From: Poronia punctata
Taxonomy: Eukaryota; Ascomycota; Sordariomycetes; Xylariales; Xylariaceae
Direction of reading: 5' to 3'
Length of the DNA stretch: 51,066 nucleotides
Assembly (NCBI GenBank): GCA_022579005.1
Contig: MU401697.1
Location: 1-51,066 of the forward strand
Shown: one piece after another, positions 51,001 to 51,066 of the stretch
How the letters are laid out: each line of letters starts with the position of its first letter
Position numbering within the stretch: position 1 is the first letter of the stretch
Notes under the pieces: model-generated
The model's database searches: none
What the model was told of the DNA's origin: nothing
The model's input: only the letters and a program-made list of their open reading frames with translations
Program-made: the position numbers and the translations under genes

Positions 51001-51066
51001 TAAGTTGCTATATAGCTATAGTTTACTAGTTTTTTTAACTTTATATTTTATTAATATATTATAAAC
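45099..51066. other. AT isochore without recognised features
   Basis: About 6 kb of very AT-rich DNA with A- and T-runs. There is no gene, no RNA gene and no repeat that I could align with the rest of the window. It is presumably RIP-decayed transposon sequence. Confidence 0.6.

Overview
The window looks like nuclear DNA of a filamentous ascomycete (Pezizomycotina). Short spliced introns with GTATGT/GTAAGT donors and CTGAC/CTAAC-type branch points split genes that encode recognisable fungal proteins. Two GC-balanced islands sit inside very AT-rich DNA with almost no CpA/TpG, many TpA and no long open reading frame on either strand. That is the classic signature of repeat-induced point mutation (RIP) forming AT isochores. 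The species cannot be named from the sequence alone.

Layout. 1-3875: AT isochore holding the 3' end of a decayed LTR retrotransposon (family B) and part of another repeat (family F). 3876-6855: island 1, filled by one five-exon Trk-type potassium transporter gene whose first splice donor is abnormal. 6856-7660: AT-rich spacer. 7661-14100: island 2, with a three-exon Y-family DNA polymerase kappa gene, a three-exon GNA1 glucosamine-6-phosphate N-acetyltransferase gene, and about 2.5 kb of GC-balanced DNA in which I find no gene. 14101-51066: gene-free AT isochore. It contains a RIP-decayed LTR retrotransposon with both LTRs and a 5-bp target-site duplication (14265-20498, family A), a rearranged cluster of family B elements (28439-41084), a roughly 3.1-kb C-rich satellite array that switches strand at its right end (41771-45060), and undefined AT-rich sequence.

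The three genes are all on the + strand and are unrelated housekeeping functions (potassium uptake, translesion synthesis, chitin and glycan precursor synthesis), so no pathway cluster is implied. The interest lies in how intact genes sit directly against hypermutated DNA, in the Trk splice defect, and in the repeat architecture: nested and tandem LTRs, chimeric LTR pairs, and a strand-switching satellite that keeps cytosines only in contexts RIP does not prefer. Repeat boundaries were aligned by eye and are good to a few bases for LTRs, less so elsewhere.
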